From JAFGPL01 sp963781805 (lineage in GTDB: Bacteria; Bacteroidota; Bacteroidia; Bacteroidales; UBA10428): 64,000 bases of DNA. The notes beneath the pieces were generated by a model. It was not told the origin of the DNA. It saw only the letters and a program-made list of their open reading frames with translations, and did no database searches. The first letter of the stretch is position 1, and each line of letters opens with the position of its first letter. The stretch lies in NCBI GenBank assembly GCA_963781805.1, contig CAWAHF010000004.1, positions 1,240,001-1,304,000 on the forward strand, written 5' to 3'. The position numbers and the translations under genes were made by a program. This document shows positions 17,166 through 26,734 of the stretch, in pieces.

Positions 17166-18050
17166 CTAACCCAATTGTGCGCTCAATGTTTCTATTTCCC
17201 TATCAACTTTCTTGATTAATCCCTGCAGAACTTTACCAGGCCCGACCTCTGTAAAAGATTTTGCACCCCCGGCGATCATATTTTTAACAGTCTGAGTCCA
17301 TCTTACAGGAGCGGTGAGTTGTGCCTTCAGGTTTTTCTTAATTTCATCAGAATTTGTAACAGCCCGTGCAGTTACATTCTGATATACCGGACAGATTGGT
17401 TTTGCAAATCCGGCTTCCTCAATGGCTGCCTCAAGCTCAATTCTGGCCGGTTCCATAAGCGGTGAATGAAATGCGCCACCAACGGGCAATTTTAATGCTC
17501 TTTTTGCACCCAAAGCAGTAAATTTTTCAATCGCAGCGTCAATTCCCCTGTAGGAACCTGAAATAACCAACTGTCCCGGACAATTATAATTAGCAGGCAC
17601 TACAATTTCAGAAATTTCAGAACAGGCTTTTTCCACAATTTCATCGTCCAGACCAACGATTGCAGCCATGGTTGAGGGCTCTTTTTCACATGCTTTCTGC
17701 ATGGCCATGGCACGTTTTGAAACCAGCACCAGTCCATCTTCGAAAGTTAATGCCCCGGCAGCCACTAATGCTGAAAATTCTCCAAGCGAATGCCCGGCAA
17801 CCATATCGGGTTTAAAATTAGCTCCGAGTACTTTTGCCAGTATAACCGAATGGAGAAAAATTGCCGGTTGGGTTACCTTTGTCTGTTTTAAATCCTCATC
17901 GGTACCGGCAAACATGATATCTGTAATCCGAAAACCTAAAATCTCATTTGCTTGTTCAAACATCGATTTTGCAATATCGGAATTATCGTATAAATCTTTA
18001 CCCATGCCCACATACTGAGCGCCCTGTCCGGGAAATACATATGCTTTCAT
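17166..18050 (-). CDS. fabD: Malonyl-CoA:ACP transacylase
   Basis: This 294-residue cytoplasmic enzyme of fatty acid synthesis loads malonyl groups onto acyl carrier protein. The N-terminal GQGAQYVGMG (about residues 8-17), the nucleophile motif GHSLGEFSAL (Ser about 91) and the catalytic His in GGAFHSPLM (about residue 199) are all present. Length matches the family. The start is supported by a TAnnTTTG box 23 bases upstream on the minus strand. The gene appears to be transcribed alone here; heptamer repeats follow its stop codon. Confidence 0.95.
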   Translation of the reverse strand: MKAYVFPGQGAQYVGMGKDLYDNSDIAKSMFEQANEILGFRITDIMFAGTDEDLKQTKVTQPAIFLHSVILAKVLGANFKPDMVAGHSLGEFSALVAAGALTFEDGLVLVSKRAMAMQKACEKEPSTMAAIVGLDDEIVEKACSEISEIVVPANYNCPGQLVISGSYRGIDAAIEKFTALGAKRALKLPVGGAFHSPLMEPARIELEAAIEEAGFAKPICPVYQNVTARAVTNSDEIKKNLKAQLTAPVRWTQTVKNMIAGGAKSFTEVGPGKVLQGLIKKVDREIETLSAQLG

Positions 18051-18072
18051 AAATAGTTATTTAGTTATGGCG

Positions 18073-18080
18073 CAAAAATA
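18073..18080 (-). promoter_or_regulatory. -7 promoter box of fabD
   Basis: On the minus strand this reads TATTTTTG, an exact TAnnTTTG match, 22 bases before the fabD ATG. A -33 TTG at the usual spacing was not seen. Confidence 0.45.
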
Positions 18081-18278
18081 TAAAAATTATTTTGATACCA
18101 GCTATCTGTACTTCAGGATCATGTTAAACCAACTGACTTAAGGTTCAATGAATCACCTACTCAGGATATAAATTGTGAAAACTTTTATCAAAACAATTTG
18201 TTAGTTAGGCAATAATAAGAAACTTAAACGTTATTTAGAATAAATAAAAATAACAAAACCTAACCTTATCTATAATTA

Positions 18279-19130
18279 ATGTTTAAACTCAGCTTTATAT
18301 TACTGACCATGGTTCTTTTTTCTTTAAGCGAATCAAGGGCATCCTTTCCATTGAATAAAAAATCAGAGGATCCTGTTTCCAGGTTTATTGTTGGATTTAA
18401 AGGAGGTGTAAACTTTTCAGCAGTCAGGCTTATCCATTCCTATTCTGTATTTGGTTCTTCAACAGCAGAAAAAGATTATGCAGGTCTTTTTAGAAATCCC
18501 GGATATCAATATGGTTTTATCGGAGAATACAATATTTCCGGCAGATTATCATTCAGTATTCAGCCAACTTTTTACACGTATAGTTACAACTATGAAAACC
18601 GGTTGGAATGGATTGATGCATCGAATAGCAGTAACAGGCTCGTGGCTGTTTATCTTCACCGGCAAAATTTAAAATATATTGGTATTCCGGTATATATTCA
18701 TTATAAATACAGCATTGGAAGATTTTTTCAGTATGTTCAGGGAGGTTTGTTTTATGAGTTTTTAACCGGAGCCAGCCAGGAAATCGATATGCGCCAGACC
18801 TTATATACCCTTGATGATACAAAGCCTTTGAATTCTGACAACATTGCCGGAGATGCATCTTCTCTGTTTATCAGATCAAAAATCGGTGCGTTGGCCGGGA
18901 TTGGCGCAGGATATAACTTTGGCATTCTCATCCTAACATTAGATGTAAATTACCATCGAAACTTCAATAATATGGTGGACGAAAAAAACAGGTATAATAA
19001 CCAACAATTTTCAGGACATGCTTACGATATACCCGATGACTTCAGCCTGAATCATATTGTGGTAAATTTAAGTCTGAAATTCCCTTTGCTTCAGCCAAAC
19101 TGGTCCAAATCATTAAAATGCAGAACCTGA
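18279..19130 (+). CDS. Outer membrane beta-barrel protein (PorT-like fold)
   Basis: This 283-residue exported protein has an N-terminal signal (MFKLSFILLTMVLFSLSESRA) and then alternating amphipathic strands such as FIVGFKGGVNFSAVR, YGFIGEYNISGRLSFSIQPTF and IGALAGIGAGYNFGIL. This is the pattern of the Bacteroidota outer-membrane beta-barrel family that includes PorT. The role is unknown; members act as structural proteins, channels or secretion accessories. Its TGA stop overlaps the ATG of the next gene (TGATG), so the two are likely co-translated. Confidence 0.75.
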   Translation: MFKLSFILLTMVLFSLSESRASFPLNKKSEDPVSRFIVGFKGGVNFSAVRLIHSYSVFGSSTAEKDYAGLFRNPGYQYGFIGEYNISGRLSFSIQPTFYTYSYNYENRLEWIDASNSSNRLVAVYLHRQNLKYIGIPVYIHYKYSIGRFFQYVQGGLFYEFLTGASQEIDMRQTLYTLDDTKPLNSDNIAGDASSLFIRSKIGALAGIGAGYNFGILILTLDVNYHRNFNNMVDEKNRYNNQQFSGHAYDIPDDFSLNHIVVNLSLKFPLLQPNWSKSLKCRT

Positions 19131-20332
19131 TGAACCGATATTTTGTAAAACTAATTTGTTTATTAATCTTGGCTTCCGGTTGCGATATCAAAAAAAGTGA
19201 CGTGGCGCCCAATAATAATTTCATGCGCGTATATGATGATGGCGATTTTTCAGCTTCCTATTATCCGCTGGATATGGTGCAAACAGCCGATAATGGATTC
19301 CTGATTTTAGCCGGAATTAAACTCGATACTGCAGCGTCCTTATGGAAACAGTCACCTTATCTGATGAAAACCGATGACAACGGAATAAAAATCTGGGAAA
19401 CCCGTCTCAATTTGCCTTATGTTTCTCCCATTCCCGGAATTCTAAAATCTAAAGACACGTATTATACAGTATGTATGGATAATCTTACATTGGAGACACA
19501 GGTACTTCAGATTGATTTGAACTCAGGAAACACTTCCCTTTATAAGACATTGCCTGTAAAATATCCGCTGTATGCATATATTACCAGCAATAATGATTTT
19601 ATCATATTAAGCTTTGACGTTGTTACGCGCAAATCGAGTATTACAACGTATGATGCAAATTTTACCGAACAATGGCAATCAAATCTTGATATTGTTGAAG
19701 ATGTAAGATACCAGATAATCGATCACTTAAATAAAACAGGACTTACCTTTCCGTTTTTTATCGGTGAATTAAAAGAAAATGAACTGGTTACAGGGTATTA
19801 TGTTAATTGTTTTATCAATTATACCTTGTCACTGGTTTTTCTTGATGTTGCCAACGGAAGCACAAAAGGACTGTTAAATGGATTTCAGACAGATGGGGCA
19901 GTAAGTTCAGCAGTATTTCTTGATAATGACACCTTTGCTATATCGCGGTTTAGTTTCGGAGATAATTATATCCTTCCGAAGTTATATATTGATATCAACT
20001 CAATAACCTCCGTAAAGGATCTTGCAGGCAGCCTCATCCCTGAATTAAGTGACGATGCTAAATTTATTTCAGATAGATTTCGTCTTAGAAACAAGGATGT
20101 AATTGTTTATGTATCCGATACAAAAGATAGCCAGATAGCCCTTTATTTCTTTGAGTCGGGCACAACAAAACTGTTAAGTTCAAAATACTTCTCCGATTCT
20201 AATCCTATTGAGGTCTCCTCCTTTGTAAAAACCACAAAAGGCGGTTTAGCAGTGCTAACAAGGACTTTTGTGGTTGGCAGATTTCCACGAATAAGCCTTT
20301 TCAAAATTGCTCCAGAACAGCTGGGATTCTAA
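19130..20332 (+). CDS. Lipoprotein with beta-propeller-like repeats, unknown function
   Basis: From the ATG at 19130 this is a 400-residue lipoprotein: MNRYFVKLICLLILASGCDIKKS, with the lipobox cysteine at about residue 18. An earlier ATG at 19118 is in frame, but the TGATG overlap with the preceding stop favours 19130. The body has repeated beta segments of the kind MVQTADNGFLILAGIK...LMKTDDNGIKIWETRL, resembling the delta-60 or PQQ-like blades of Bacteroidota surface propellers. No enzyme motif is visible. It probably works with the co-encoded outer membrane beta-barrel at the outer membrane. Confidence 0.72.
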   Translation: MNRYFVKLICLLILASGCDIKKSDVAPNNNFMRVYDDGDFSASYYPLDMVQTADNGFLILAGIKLDTAASLWKQSPYLMKTDDNGIKIWETRLNLPYVSPIPGILKSKDTYYTVCMDNLTLETQVLQIDLNSGNTSLYKTLPVKYPLYAYITSNNDFIILSFDVVTRKSSITTYDANFTEQWQSNLDIVEDVRYQIIDHLNKTGLTFPFFIGELKENELVTGYYVNCFINYTLSLVFLDVANGSTKGLLNGFQTDGAVSSAVFLDNDTFAISRFSFGDNYILPKLYIDINSITSVKDLAGSLIPELSDDAKFISDRFRLRNKDVIVYVSDTKDSQIALYFFESGTTKLLSSKYFSDSNPIEVSSFVKTTKGGLAVLTRTFVVGRFPRISLFKIAPEQLGF

Positions 20333-20336
20333 TTTT

Positions 20337-21971
20337 TCAATTTATTACAATCTTTTCTGAAACAGTTTTTTCTTCAGTTTTCAGAAATAGTATATAATTC
20401 CCTTTTGGATAATCTTTTACTTCAAAGTTAAACCTGTTATAACCAAATGGCACCTGGTCGTTCATCAGGCTTTTTACCTGCCTGCCTCCTTCATCAATAA
20501 TACTTAAGTTGATATGTTGAGGTTTATTCACAAAGAATTGAACGTTAACGCTGCTTGTGACCGGATTCGGATAAGAACTGAACCTGAGATTATCCGTCGA
20601 ATTTTCTGAAAGTCCCGTAACACCAAATAAATCTACCTTTTTATCGAGCCAGCTGTCAAAACCTGTAGCCTGAATTGCTGCCGGAGAAGCTGCAAACCAA
20701 TCTTCCACAATGGAAGAATAAACCTGTCGATAATCGATGGCAAACTTAATATTACCCCCATTCAGATTATTCAAATCCGGAGTTGAACCAATTACCCCAC
20801 CCTTCAGACTGCTTCCGAATATAAATACCGGAGTTGCCATACCATGATCGGTACCCAGGCTTGCGTTTGCATAAACACGCCGTCCAAATTCCGTAAATGT
20901 CATACTTATTACCCGCTGTTCGATACCCTGTACTGCAAGATCATCGTGAAATGCCTTGATAGCCGATGAAAGGTGAAACAATAATGCAGCATGGGCTCCC
21001 AGAGATGAATTGTATTCTTCCACCTGTTGTCCATGGGTATCAAAGCCACCAATCCGGCACAGGAAAATACGTGTCTTGATTCCTCCACTTAATAATCGTG
21101 CTATCAATCGCAACTGGCCCGATAATGGATTATTTAAGTAACTGTCAGGTGCTACGCCAGGATAGGTTTCAGGATAAACCACACCGGGTGTATTTGATCC
21201 ATTGTCATAAACAGTTTTTAACCGACCTGCATATCTGTTTGACATTTTTTCAAGTTCCATCAGGTACCGTAGCTCATCGCCGGCATGACTGTCGGGGAAT
21301 AAAATCGGAGGATCAACTCCCACATTTGTAATTAACTGGTAAAATTCGTCCGGGTTACTTATGTTCAATCCAATCGGTATCCCATCCTCACGGTGAAAAG
21401 CCAGAGAAAGGGCGCCACCAAGCTCAATTCCTATAGGGTCAGGCATCGATTCGGTCGGATAAGCATCTGGATATCCCGGATATTCAACATTAAGCATCCG
21501 TCCCATCCAGCCCGAATTAAAATAATCATCAGATCCTCCCCCCATGAGCATGATATCACGTCCACGGAAATGCGAAAGGTTCATGTTTTCGTAACCTACA
21601 TTTTGGACGATTGTGGCTTTACCTGCATCATAAAGTTCTTTGAATCCGGTCATGGCAGGGTGCAACCCTACCTGATCGGCAATGGGAAGGGTACTATCAA
21701 CCATTATATATCCAGCCGGTCCACTTTCGTAAATGGCAATTTTAGGCCGATTGTTATAATAGATACTATATTGATTGACAGGAATTAAGGTATTCAATCC
21801 ATCGTTACCGCCATGCAGTTGAACAAGAATTAGCACATTGTCGTTATTGCTTGATGCAGCAAGTGATTTTAACCGTTCATTTCCGGCCAATACTTTGAGG
21901 GGCATGCCACCCAGCATCATCGAGCCTGCTGTTGCAGCTGTCATATTTTTAATAAAACTTCTTCTTTTCAT
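20337..21971 (-). CDS. DUF1501 domain protein with T9SS type A sorting domain
   Basis: This 544-residue exported protein begins MKRRSFIKNMTAATAGSMM, a Tat-like signal with an RR pair. The DUF1501 domain (about residues 40-450), related to sulfatase/phosphatase-type alkaline phosphatase folds, carries NVLILVQLHGGNDGLNTL, GFDTHGQQVEEY and TEFGRRV...DHGMATPVFIFG. The last 80 residues (SSYPNPVTSSVNVQFFV to the end) are a T9SS type A sorting domain, so it is predicted to be carried across the outer membrane and attached to the surface or released. It starts 11 bp after the DUF1800 gene, forming an operon with it. The substrate is unknown. Confidence 0.92.
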   Translation of the reverse strand: MKRRSFIKNMTAATAGSMMLGGMPLKVLAGNERLKSLAASSNNDNVLILVQLHGGNDGLNTLIPVNQYSIYYNNRPKIAIYESGPAGYIMVDSTLPIADQVGLHPAMTGFKELYDAGKATIVQNVGYENMNLSHFRGRDIMLMGGGSDDYFNSGWMGRMLNVEYPGYPDAYPTESMPDPIGIELGGALSLAFHREDGIPIGLNISNPDEFYQLITNVGVDPPILFPDSHAGDELRYLMELEKMSNRYAGRLKTVYDNGSNTPGVVYPETYPGVAPDSYLNNPLSGQLRLIARLLSGGIKTRIFLCRIGGFDTHGQQVEEYNSSLGAHAALLFHLSSAIKAFHDDLAVQGIEQRVISMTFTEFGRRVYANASLGTDHGMATPVFIFGSSLKGGVIGSTPDLNNLNGGNIKFAIDYRQVYSSIVEDWFAASPAAIQATGFDSWLDKKVDLFGVTGLSENSTDNLRFSSYPNPVTSSVNVQFFVNKPQHINLSIIDEGGRQVKSLMNDQVPFGYNRFNFEVKDYPKGNYILFLKTEEKTVSEKIVIN

Positions 21972-21982
21972 GTTTGATTGGA

Positions 21983-23647
21983 TTAAAATAATTGAAATTC
22001 AGGAGTCTGCATGATCGCTTTTACGAGGTTTTCAAGATCATTCCGAACCTCGGTATCTGCACCACCTCCTTTATAGGCGTTCCATTTCGCTGTCCAATAG
22101 CTCGAACTTAACGTATCCAGAAATACCGTATTCAGAAAATAATTGTACCTGTCCTCACTAAGCTCTACTGAGATCATATAATTTGTAAACGCATCAAGAA
22201 TTTGTGAGGCATCAGACGGATCATTAATATTGTCGCTATTATCCACCCAGGCCACAATATCGGCTTTGAAAGGAATATTTTCTCCCTCGATTTTGCCATC
22301 AATTAAATAGTTGGAAAAATAATAACGCATGGCGAGATTACGCGGGGTTATCCAGTACCTGTTAAAAGTTGGCAACTGGAAATAGGCGTCATAACCCGCC
22401 ACATCGTATGGCTCATAAAAATCGAGCCCCTGGTTCGATAGCATATCCAATATGGTTTTTTGATAGGTGTCAACATAAAGTTCCTGTAATTGCGTCTGTA
22501 TATCGGGCAGAGTGACATTGAAAAATCTAAGCGAACCCAGAATCTGCTCAATGGGGGATTTTATCAATGCCCCGATATTATTATCAGTGGTTTGTGAATT
22601 GTCCGAATCAAAGAAATGTTGGCTTTTAAGCAATTGTTTTAATACCGGCTGAAGCTCATAATTGTTGGCTGTGAATGTATTCGCTAAAGGAGTAATAATA
22701 TCATTCTCCACTTCCTCCGAAATCTGATGATAGACGAAAAACCTGTAAAGTTTTCTGCACAGAAATTTAGCTGTTTCCTGTTCCCCAAAAATCATTTCAA
22801 TCATGTCATCGAGCTCTTTAAGCGCTGCTTCTTTTGTGGCGTATCCTCCTACTTTTTCGAAAGGCTCAATCGTCTGATTCTGAAATGCAGAGGTGAAAAC
22901 TATTTGGGTTGAATCATGAAGCGTAGCAACCTCTTTACCTCCATCGACTGATGTCTCCAATTTCCCAATAGGAATTCCCGTATCTGTATCAATATTGGTA
23001 AAAGTGTCGTCAAATTTCCAGCCTGTTAGAATTTTCATTGCTGCTTTAATATCACCTTCGGTATAATTGGTGTAATTTCCATCATCGATTTGGGGACCTT
23101 TGCCAATGGAATATAGTTCAAACATTTCGCGGGCAAAATTCTCATTAGGAATGCTTGATTCATTCAGGGTGCCATCGATATAAACCAACATAGCATTGTC
23201 AATGCAGATTTTCTTAAAAAGGGTTTTGAAATTTCCAAATGCATAATATCTGAATAATTTGTTCTGGTAAAAAACCGCCTCACTACTTACTACCTTGGTT
23301 ATATTTACCGGGAGATGTGTATGAAAAAAATATACTATCCGTTCTTTGATGTTGGTACCTGAATTTCGCATCTGTTCCAGGTGCCAGGCCATAAAATAAT
23401 CGAGCAGGTCTTCTGTTTTGCTATTGCCTTCACCTGCCTTAGGATTAAGCCATGTTACAGTGGTAAGAGGATCTTTTGGGGGCAATGGTTCCGATACATC
23501 CTGAAAAAGGATATTTATTGACTCATCGGCAGTTTTTGAAGCAAAATCTTTGATGTTTTTAATTGTAGGGCCGAAAGTGGCTCTTCTCAGCAGATGAGCG
23601 GCATTTTTTTCACCAAGCGGGCCGGTTAAAGGGGATAAACTACTCAT
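21983..23647 (-). CDS. DUF1800 domain-containing protein
   Basis: This 554-residue protein is of the DUF1800 family, recognised by HLLRRATFGPT near residues 18-28, RIVYFFHTHLPV near 101-112, and the run NENFAREMFELYSIGKG followed by YTEGDIKAAMKILTGWKF. DUF1800 genes are very often paired with DUF1501 genes, as here, and the pair is assumed to form one exported system; the biochemical role is not known. No clear signal peptide is seen from the ATG at 23647, so export may depend on its Tat-exported partner. It is the first gene of the two-gene operon. Confidence 0.92.
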   Translation of the reverse strand: MSSLSPLTGPLGEKNAAHLLRRATFGPTIKNIKDFASKTADESINILFQDVSEPLPPKDPLTTVTWLNPKAGEGNSKTEDLLDYFMAWHLEQMRNSGTNIKERIVYFFHTHLPVNITKVVSSEAVFYQNKLFRYYAFGNFKTLFKKICIDNAMLVYIDGTLNESSIPNENFAREMFELYSIGKGPQIDDGNYTNYTEGDIKAAMKILTGWKFDDTFTNIDTDTGIPIGKLETSVDGGKEVATLHDSTQIVFTSAFQNQTIEPFEKVGGYATKEAALKELDDMIEMIFGEQETAKFLCRKLYRFFVYHQISEEVENDIITPLANTFTANNYELQPVLKQLLKSQHFFDSDNSQTTDNNIGALIKSPIEQILGSLRFFNVTLPDIQTQLQELYVDTYQKTILDMLSNQGLDFYEPYDVAGYDAYFQLPTFNRYWITPRNLAMRYYFSNYLIDGKIEGENIPFKADIVAWVDNSDNINDPSDASQILDAFTNYMISVELSEDRYNYFLNTVFLDTLSSSYWTAKWNAYKGGGADTEVRNDLENLVKAIMQTPEFQLF

Positions 23648-24044
23648 TGTTTTGATTGGATATTAGTTTCATTAAAAATGAAAGTTACTTCAAAACAACG
23701 AATCGATTATTAATAAATTGTTAATCTTATACTTAGAACAGTAAAATTTACTTCAATTCTAAATTTAACCAATTTGGATTCGTGTGAAAATCAAAGGATA
23801 TACCATATTTAATTAAATTAAGAATAAATAAAAATAAAGTCATGAAAAATCATTTGTAACAATTTCCCTGGCAATGAATTTCAGTGGTTTTAAAAACAGA
23901 ACGGTAAGATCCAGATATGATGATGCTTTGTTGTAACTTTAATAGAATACTGATGATACAGATATTACTCAGGATCACAGATTAGTGTATAGCTGTCTAA
24001 TCAGCGTATTCTTTGTGCCATTATACAAGAAAAAAAAGGAATTC
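23648..24044. other. Intergenic region, no gene
   Basis: About 400 bp between the DUF1800 gene and the end of folE hold no credible ORF on either strand. The part nearest the DUF1800 start must carry its promoter; TAACTTTC on the minus strand is one mismatch from the -7 consensus. No repeat or RNA structure was recognised. Confidence 0.5.
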
Positions 24045-24683
24045 TTAATGAAGTTTTGTACCGATAAGATGAATAAATTCCTCACGTGTTCGGTGTTCCG
24101 TTAAAAAACAACCTGTAAATGCGGAGGTTGTGGTAACTGAGTTCTGTTTTTGTACGCCCCGCATAGCCATACAAAGATGCAGGGCTTCGATTACCACAGC
24201 CACTCCCACAGGTTTTAGTGTATCCTGAATGCAGTCCCTAATCTGTACCGTTAGTCTTTCCTGTACCTGTAACCTGCGTGCAAACGCATCGACCACACGG
24301 GCAATTTTGCTTAGTCCTGTAATATATCCGTTGGGAATATATGCAACATGCGCCTTACCTATGAATGGAATCATATGATGCTCACAAAGGGAATAAATTT
24401 CAATGTCTTTAACGAGAACCATTTGCTGATAATCTTCACGAAACATCGCAGAATTAAGGATTTTTGCAGGATCAATATGATACCCATGAGTAAGGAATTG
24501 AATAGATTTGGCAACTCGTTCGGGTGTTTCTATCAAACCTTCACGATCAGGGTCTTCGCCGATAAATTTTAAAATCTTGTGGTAATATTCTGCAAGCATT
24601 TTGGTTTTTTTCCCGTCGAATTTATCAATCCTTTCATAACCCTCCTCCGTAATTCCTTTTATAAATTCCTTACTATCAGACAT
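24045..24683 (-). CDS. folE: GTP cyclohydrolase I
   Basis: This 212-residue enzyme converts GTP to 7,8-dihydroneopterin triphosphate, the first step of folate and pterin synthesis. Zinc ligands are visible in SLCEHHMIPF (about residues 99-108) and LHLCMAMRGV (about 168-177), with the GTP-contact segment ITGLSKIARVVD at about 122-133. Length is normal for a homomeric type I enzyme. The ATG at 24683 places the fold correctly, with a 30-residue N-terminal extension as in other Bacteroidota. It is divergent from mqnB. Confidence 0.95.
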   Translation of the reverse strand: MSDSKEFIKGITEEGYERIDKFDGKKTKMLAEYYHKILKFIGEDPDREGLIETPERVAKSIQFLTHGYHIDPAKILNSAMFREDYQQMVLVKDIEIYSLCEHHMIPFIGKAHVAYIPNGYITGLSKIARVVDAFARRLQVQERLTVQIRDCIQDTLKPVGVAVVIEALHLCMAMRGVQKQNSVTTTSAFTGCFLTEHRTREEFIHLIGTKLH

Positions 24684-24826
24684 CTTTTATATAATTTTAA
24701 GTTCTGTCAATTCTGAAATTGATTATTTTGTTATCAAACTATAAAAAAAACACTAATTTTAATAAAAAATAAAAGTTAAAGATAACACTATTTTTACGGT
24801 AAACTGGATCAATAAATTTTCAGGGA

Positions 24827-25516
24827 TTGAGAATACTTGTTGTAGCAGCAACTAACCGGGAAGCAAAACAAATTAAGGATAAGCTTCATTTGGTACATCA
24901 ACACAAGTCATACCTGTCAGGTCACAGGTATAGTAATTTGTTGATTGATGTACTTATAACCGGTGTCGGAGGGATATTCATGACTTACCAGTTAACAAAG
25001 ATTCTTGGAACGATAAATTACGATCTCGCAATTAATGTAGGCATTGCCGGAAGCTTCGATTATTTTCTTGAACAAGGCTTTGTAGTAAACGTCGTTCAGG
25101 ATCAGTTTGCTGATTTAGGATTTGAAGAAAAAGGGGAATTCTATACGCTTGGAGAAAAAGAGATGCTTGATGAAAACAGTTATCCCTTTACGGAAGAAAT
25201 TTTAAGAAGTCTGGGTAATTTTGAAATTGAAGAAGTTGAAGGACTTATACCTGTGAAAGCTGTGACGTTGAATACACTTCATGGATCTGTTGAAAGTATC
25301 AAACGAATTAAAGAAAAATTCAATCCCGAAATTGAGACGATGGATGGCGCTGCCTTTTTTTATGTCTGCCTGAGCGAAAAAGTGCCGTTTCTTCAAATCA
25401 GGGCAATTTCTAATTTTGTTGAAATCAGGAGGATCGAAAGCTGGAATATTCCACTTGCCATTACCAATCTTACAGATACTGTAATTTCAATTTTCGATGA
25501 ACTGAGAATAGATTAG
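24827..25516 (+). CDS. mqnB: Futalosine hydrolase
   Basis: This 229-residue nucleosidase of the MTA/SAH-nucleosidase fold removes hypoxanthine from futalosine in the alternative (futalosine) menaquinone pathway. It begins MRILVVAATNREAKQI (TTG start at 24827), and shows LITGVGGIFMTYQL (about 43-56), NVGIAGSF (about 70-77) and the active-site METMDGAAFFYVC region (about 166-177). The ending FVEIRRIESWNIPLAI is typical of futalosine hydrolases and separates it from MTA/SAH nucleosidase. The presence of mqnB implies this organism makes menaquinone by the Mqn route rather than the classical Men route. Confidence 0.9.
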   Translation: MRILVVAATNREAKQIKDKLHLVHQHKSYLSGHRYSNLLIDVLITGVGGIFMTYQLTKILGTINYDLAINVGIAGSFDYFLEQGFVVNVVQDQFADLGFEEKGEFYTLGEKEMLDENSYPFTEEILRSLGNFEIEEVEGLIPVKAVTLNTLHGSVESIKRIKEKFNPEIETMDGAAFFYVCLSEKVPFLQIRAISNFVEIRRIESWNIPLAITNLTDTVISIFDELRID

Positions 25517-25599
25517 CGGTAACATAATTTGAACTAATTGTTTCAAAACTTTTCTTTATTTTCCTTTTCTTTGTACCATAAATTTTAACAGTCAGTTTC

Positions 25600-26565
25600 A
25601 TGATAATTGTTACAGGAGCCGCAGGATTTATTGGAAGCAACCTCGTTGGAAAGCTTAATAATGAAAACTATGAAGACATTATGGTTGTGGACGAATTCTC
25701 AAATCCTCATAAAAATCAGAATCTTGAAGGAAAAAAATTTATTGAAAAACTGCATCGTGATTTATTAGCCTCCTGGCTAAATAATGGTAATAAAAAAATC
25801 GATTTGATCTTTCATATTGGTGCAAGAACGGATACTGCCGAATTTGACAAATCAGTTTTCGATAAGCTAAATCTGGGTTATAGCAAGGAACTCTGGCAAC
25901 TTTGTTCAAAATTTCAGATTCCTCTTATCTATGCATCCTCTGCAGCCACTTACGGGCTAGGTGAATTAGGTTATGAAGATTCACACGAAATAATTCAGCA
26001 CCTGAAACCTTTAAATCCCTATGGTGAGTCAAAGAATGAATTTGATAAATGGGTATTGCATCAGGAGACAACACCTCCTTTCTGGTATGGTTTTAAATTT
26101 TTTAATGTTTATGGACCGAATGAATATCACAAGGGACGCATGGCTTCGGTGATTTTCCATACCTATAATCAGGTTCAGTCAACCGGTAAAATGAAACTTT
26201 TCAGATCCCACCGTCCCGATGTTAAAGATGGCGAACAAAAAAGAGATTTCATTTTCGTGAACGATGTAACTGATGTGCTGTTGTATTTCATGCAACTAAA
26301 GGCAGATTCTGGAATTTACAATTTGGGTACCGGCAGGGCGCGAACATTTCTCGACCTGGCAAAAGGCACCTTCAACGCTCTAAACATTCCTGTAAATATT
26401 GAGTTTATAGATACTCCCGCAGATATTCGGGATAAATACCAGTATTTTACAGAAGCAACACTGGGTAAATTGCGACGAGCCGGTTATTCAAAAAGTTTTA
26501 CCGAGCTTGAAAATGGCATTGAAGATTATATTAAAAACTACCTCACATCGAAAAAGTATTTTTGA
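25600..26565 (+). CDS. hldD: ADP-L-glycero-D-manno-heptose 6-epimerase
   Basis: This 321-residue extended SDR epimerase makes ADP-L-glycero-D-manno-heptose for lipopolysaccharide core synthesis. The cofactor loop GAAGFIGSN is at about residues 6-14 and the catalytic pair YGESK at about 140-144. The HldD hallmarks FFNVYGPNEYHKGRMAS (about 168-184) and FIFVNDV follow. Length matches the family of 310-330. It is monocistronic on the plus strand, with bamD about 170 bp downstream. Confidence 0.94.
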   Translation: MIIVTGAAGFIGSNLVGKLNNENYEDIMVVDEFSNPHKNQNLEGKKFIEKLHRDLLASWLNNGNKKIDLIFHIGARTDTAEFDKSVFDKLNLGYSKELWQLCSKFQIPLIYASSAATYGLGELGYEDSHEIIQHLKPLNPYGESKNEFDKWVLHQETTPPFWYGFKFFNVYGPNEYHKGRMASVIFHTYNQVQSTGKMKLFRSHRPDVKDGEQKRDFIFVNDVTDVLLYFMQLKADSGIYNLGTGRARTFLDLAKGTFNALNIPVNIEFIDTPADIRDKYQYFTEATLGKLRRAGYSKSFTELENGIEDYIKNYLTSKKYF

Positions 26566-26710
26566 AAATAACTCTTTGATGAACCAGATGTTAAAATTTC
26601 ATAAATATCGCTTGTGACTTTAAAAGCATCGACCATAAGAAATATTTTTTGCCTAAATTCGTTTTATAAAAAAGCAACGATTAAATTCCTTTTAATTGAA
26701 TTAAAAATTG

Positions 26711-26718
26711 TACCTTTG
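26711..26718 (+). promoter_or_regulatory. -7 promoter box before bamD
   Basis: TACCTTTG matches the Bacteroidota TAnnTTTG consensus exactly, 16 bases before the ATG at 26735. An in-frame TTG at 26708 overlaps this box, which argues against that codon being the start. Confidence 0.6.
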
Positions 26719-26734
26719 CGCGATATTTTTTAAA

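Noticed and set aside
26708..26734. Longer bamD start at TTG 26708
   Set aside because: That codon overlaps an exact TAnnTTTG promoter box, and the ATG at 26735 begins a clean lipoprotein signal.
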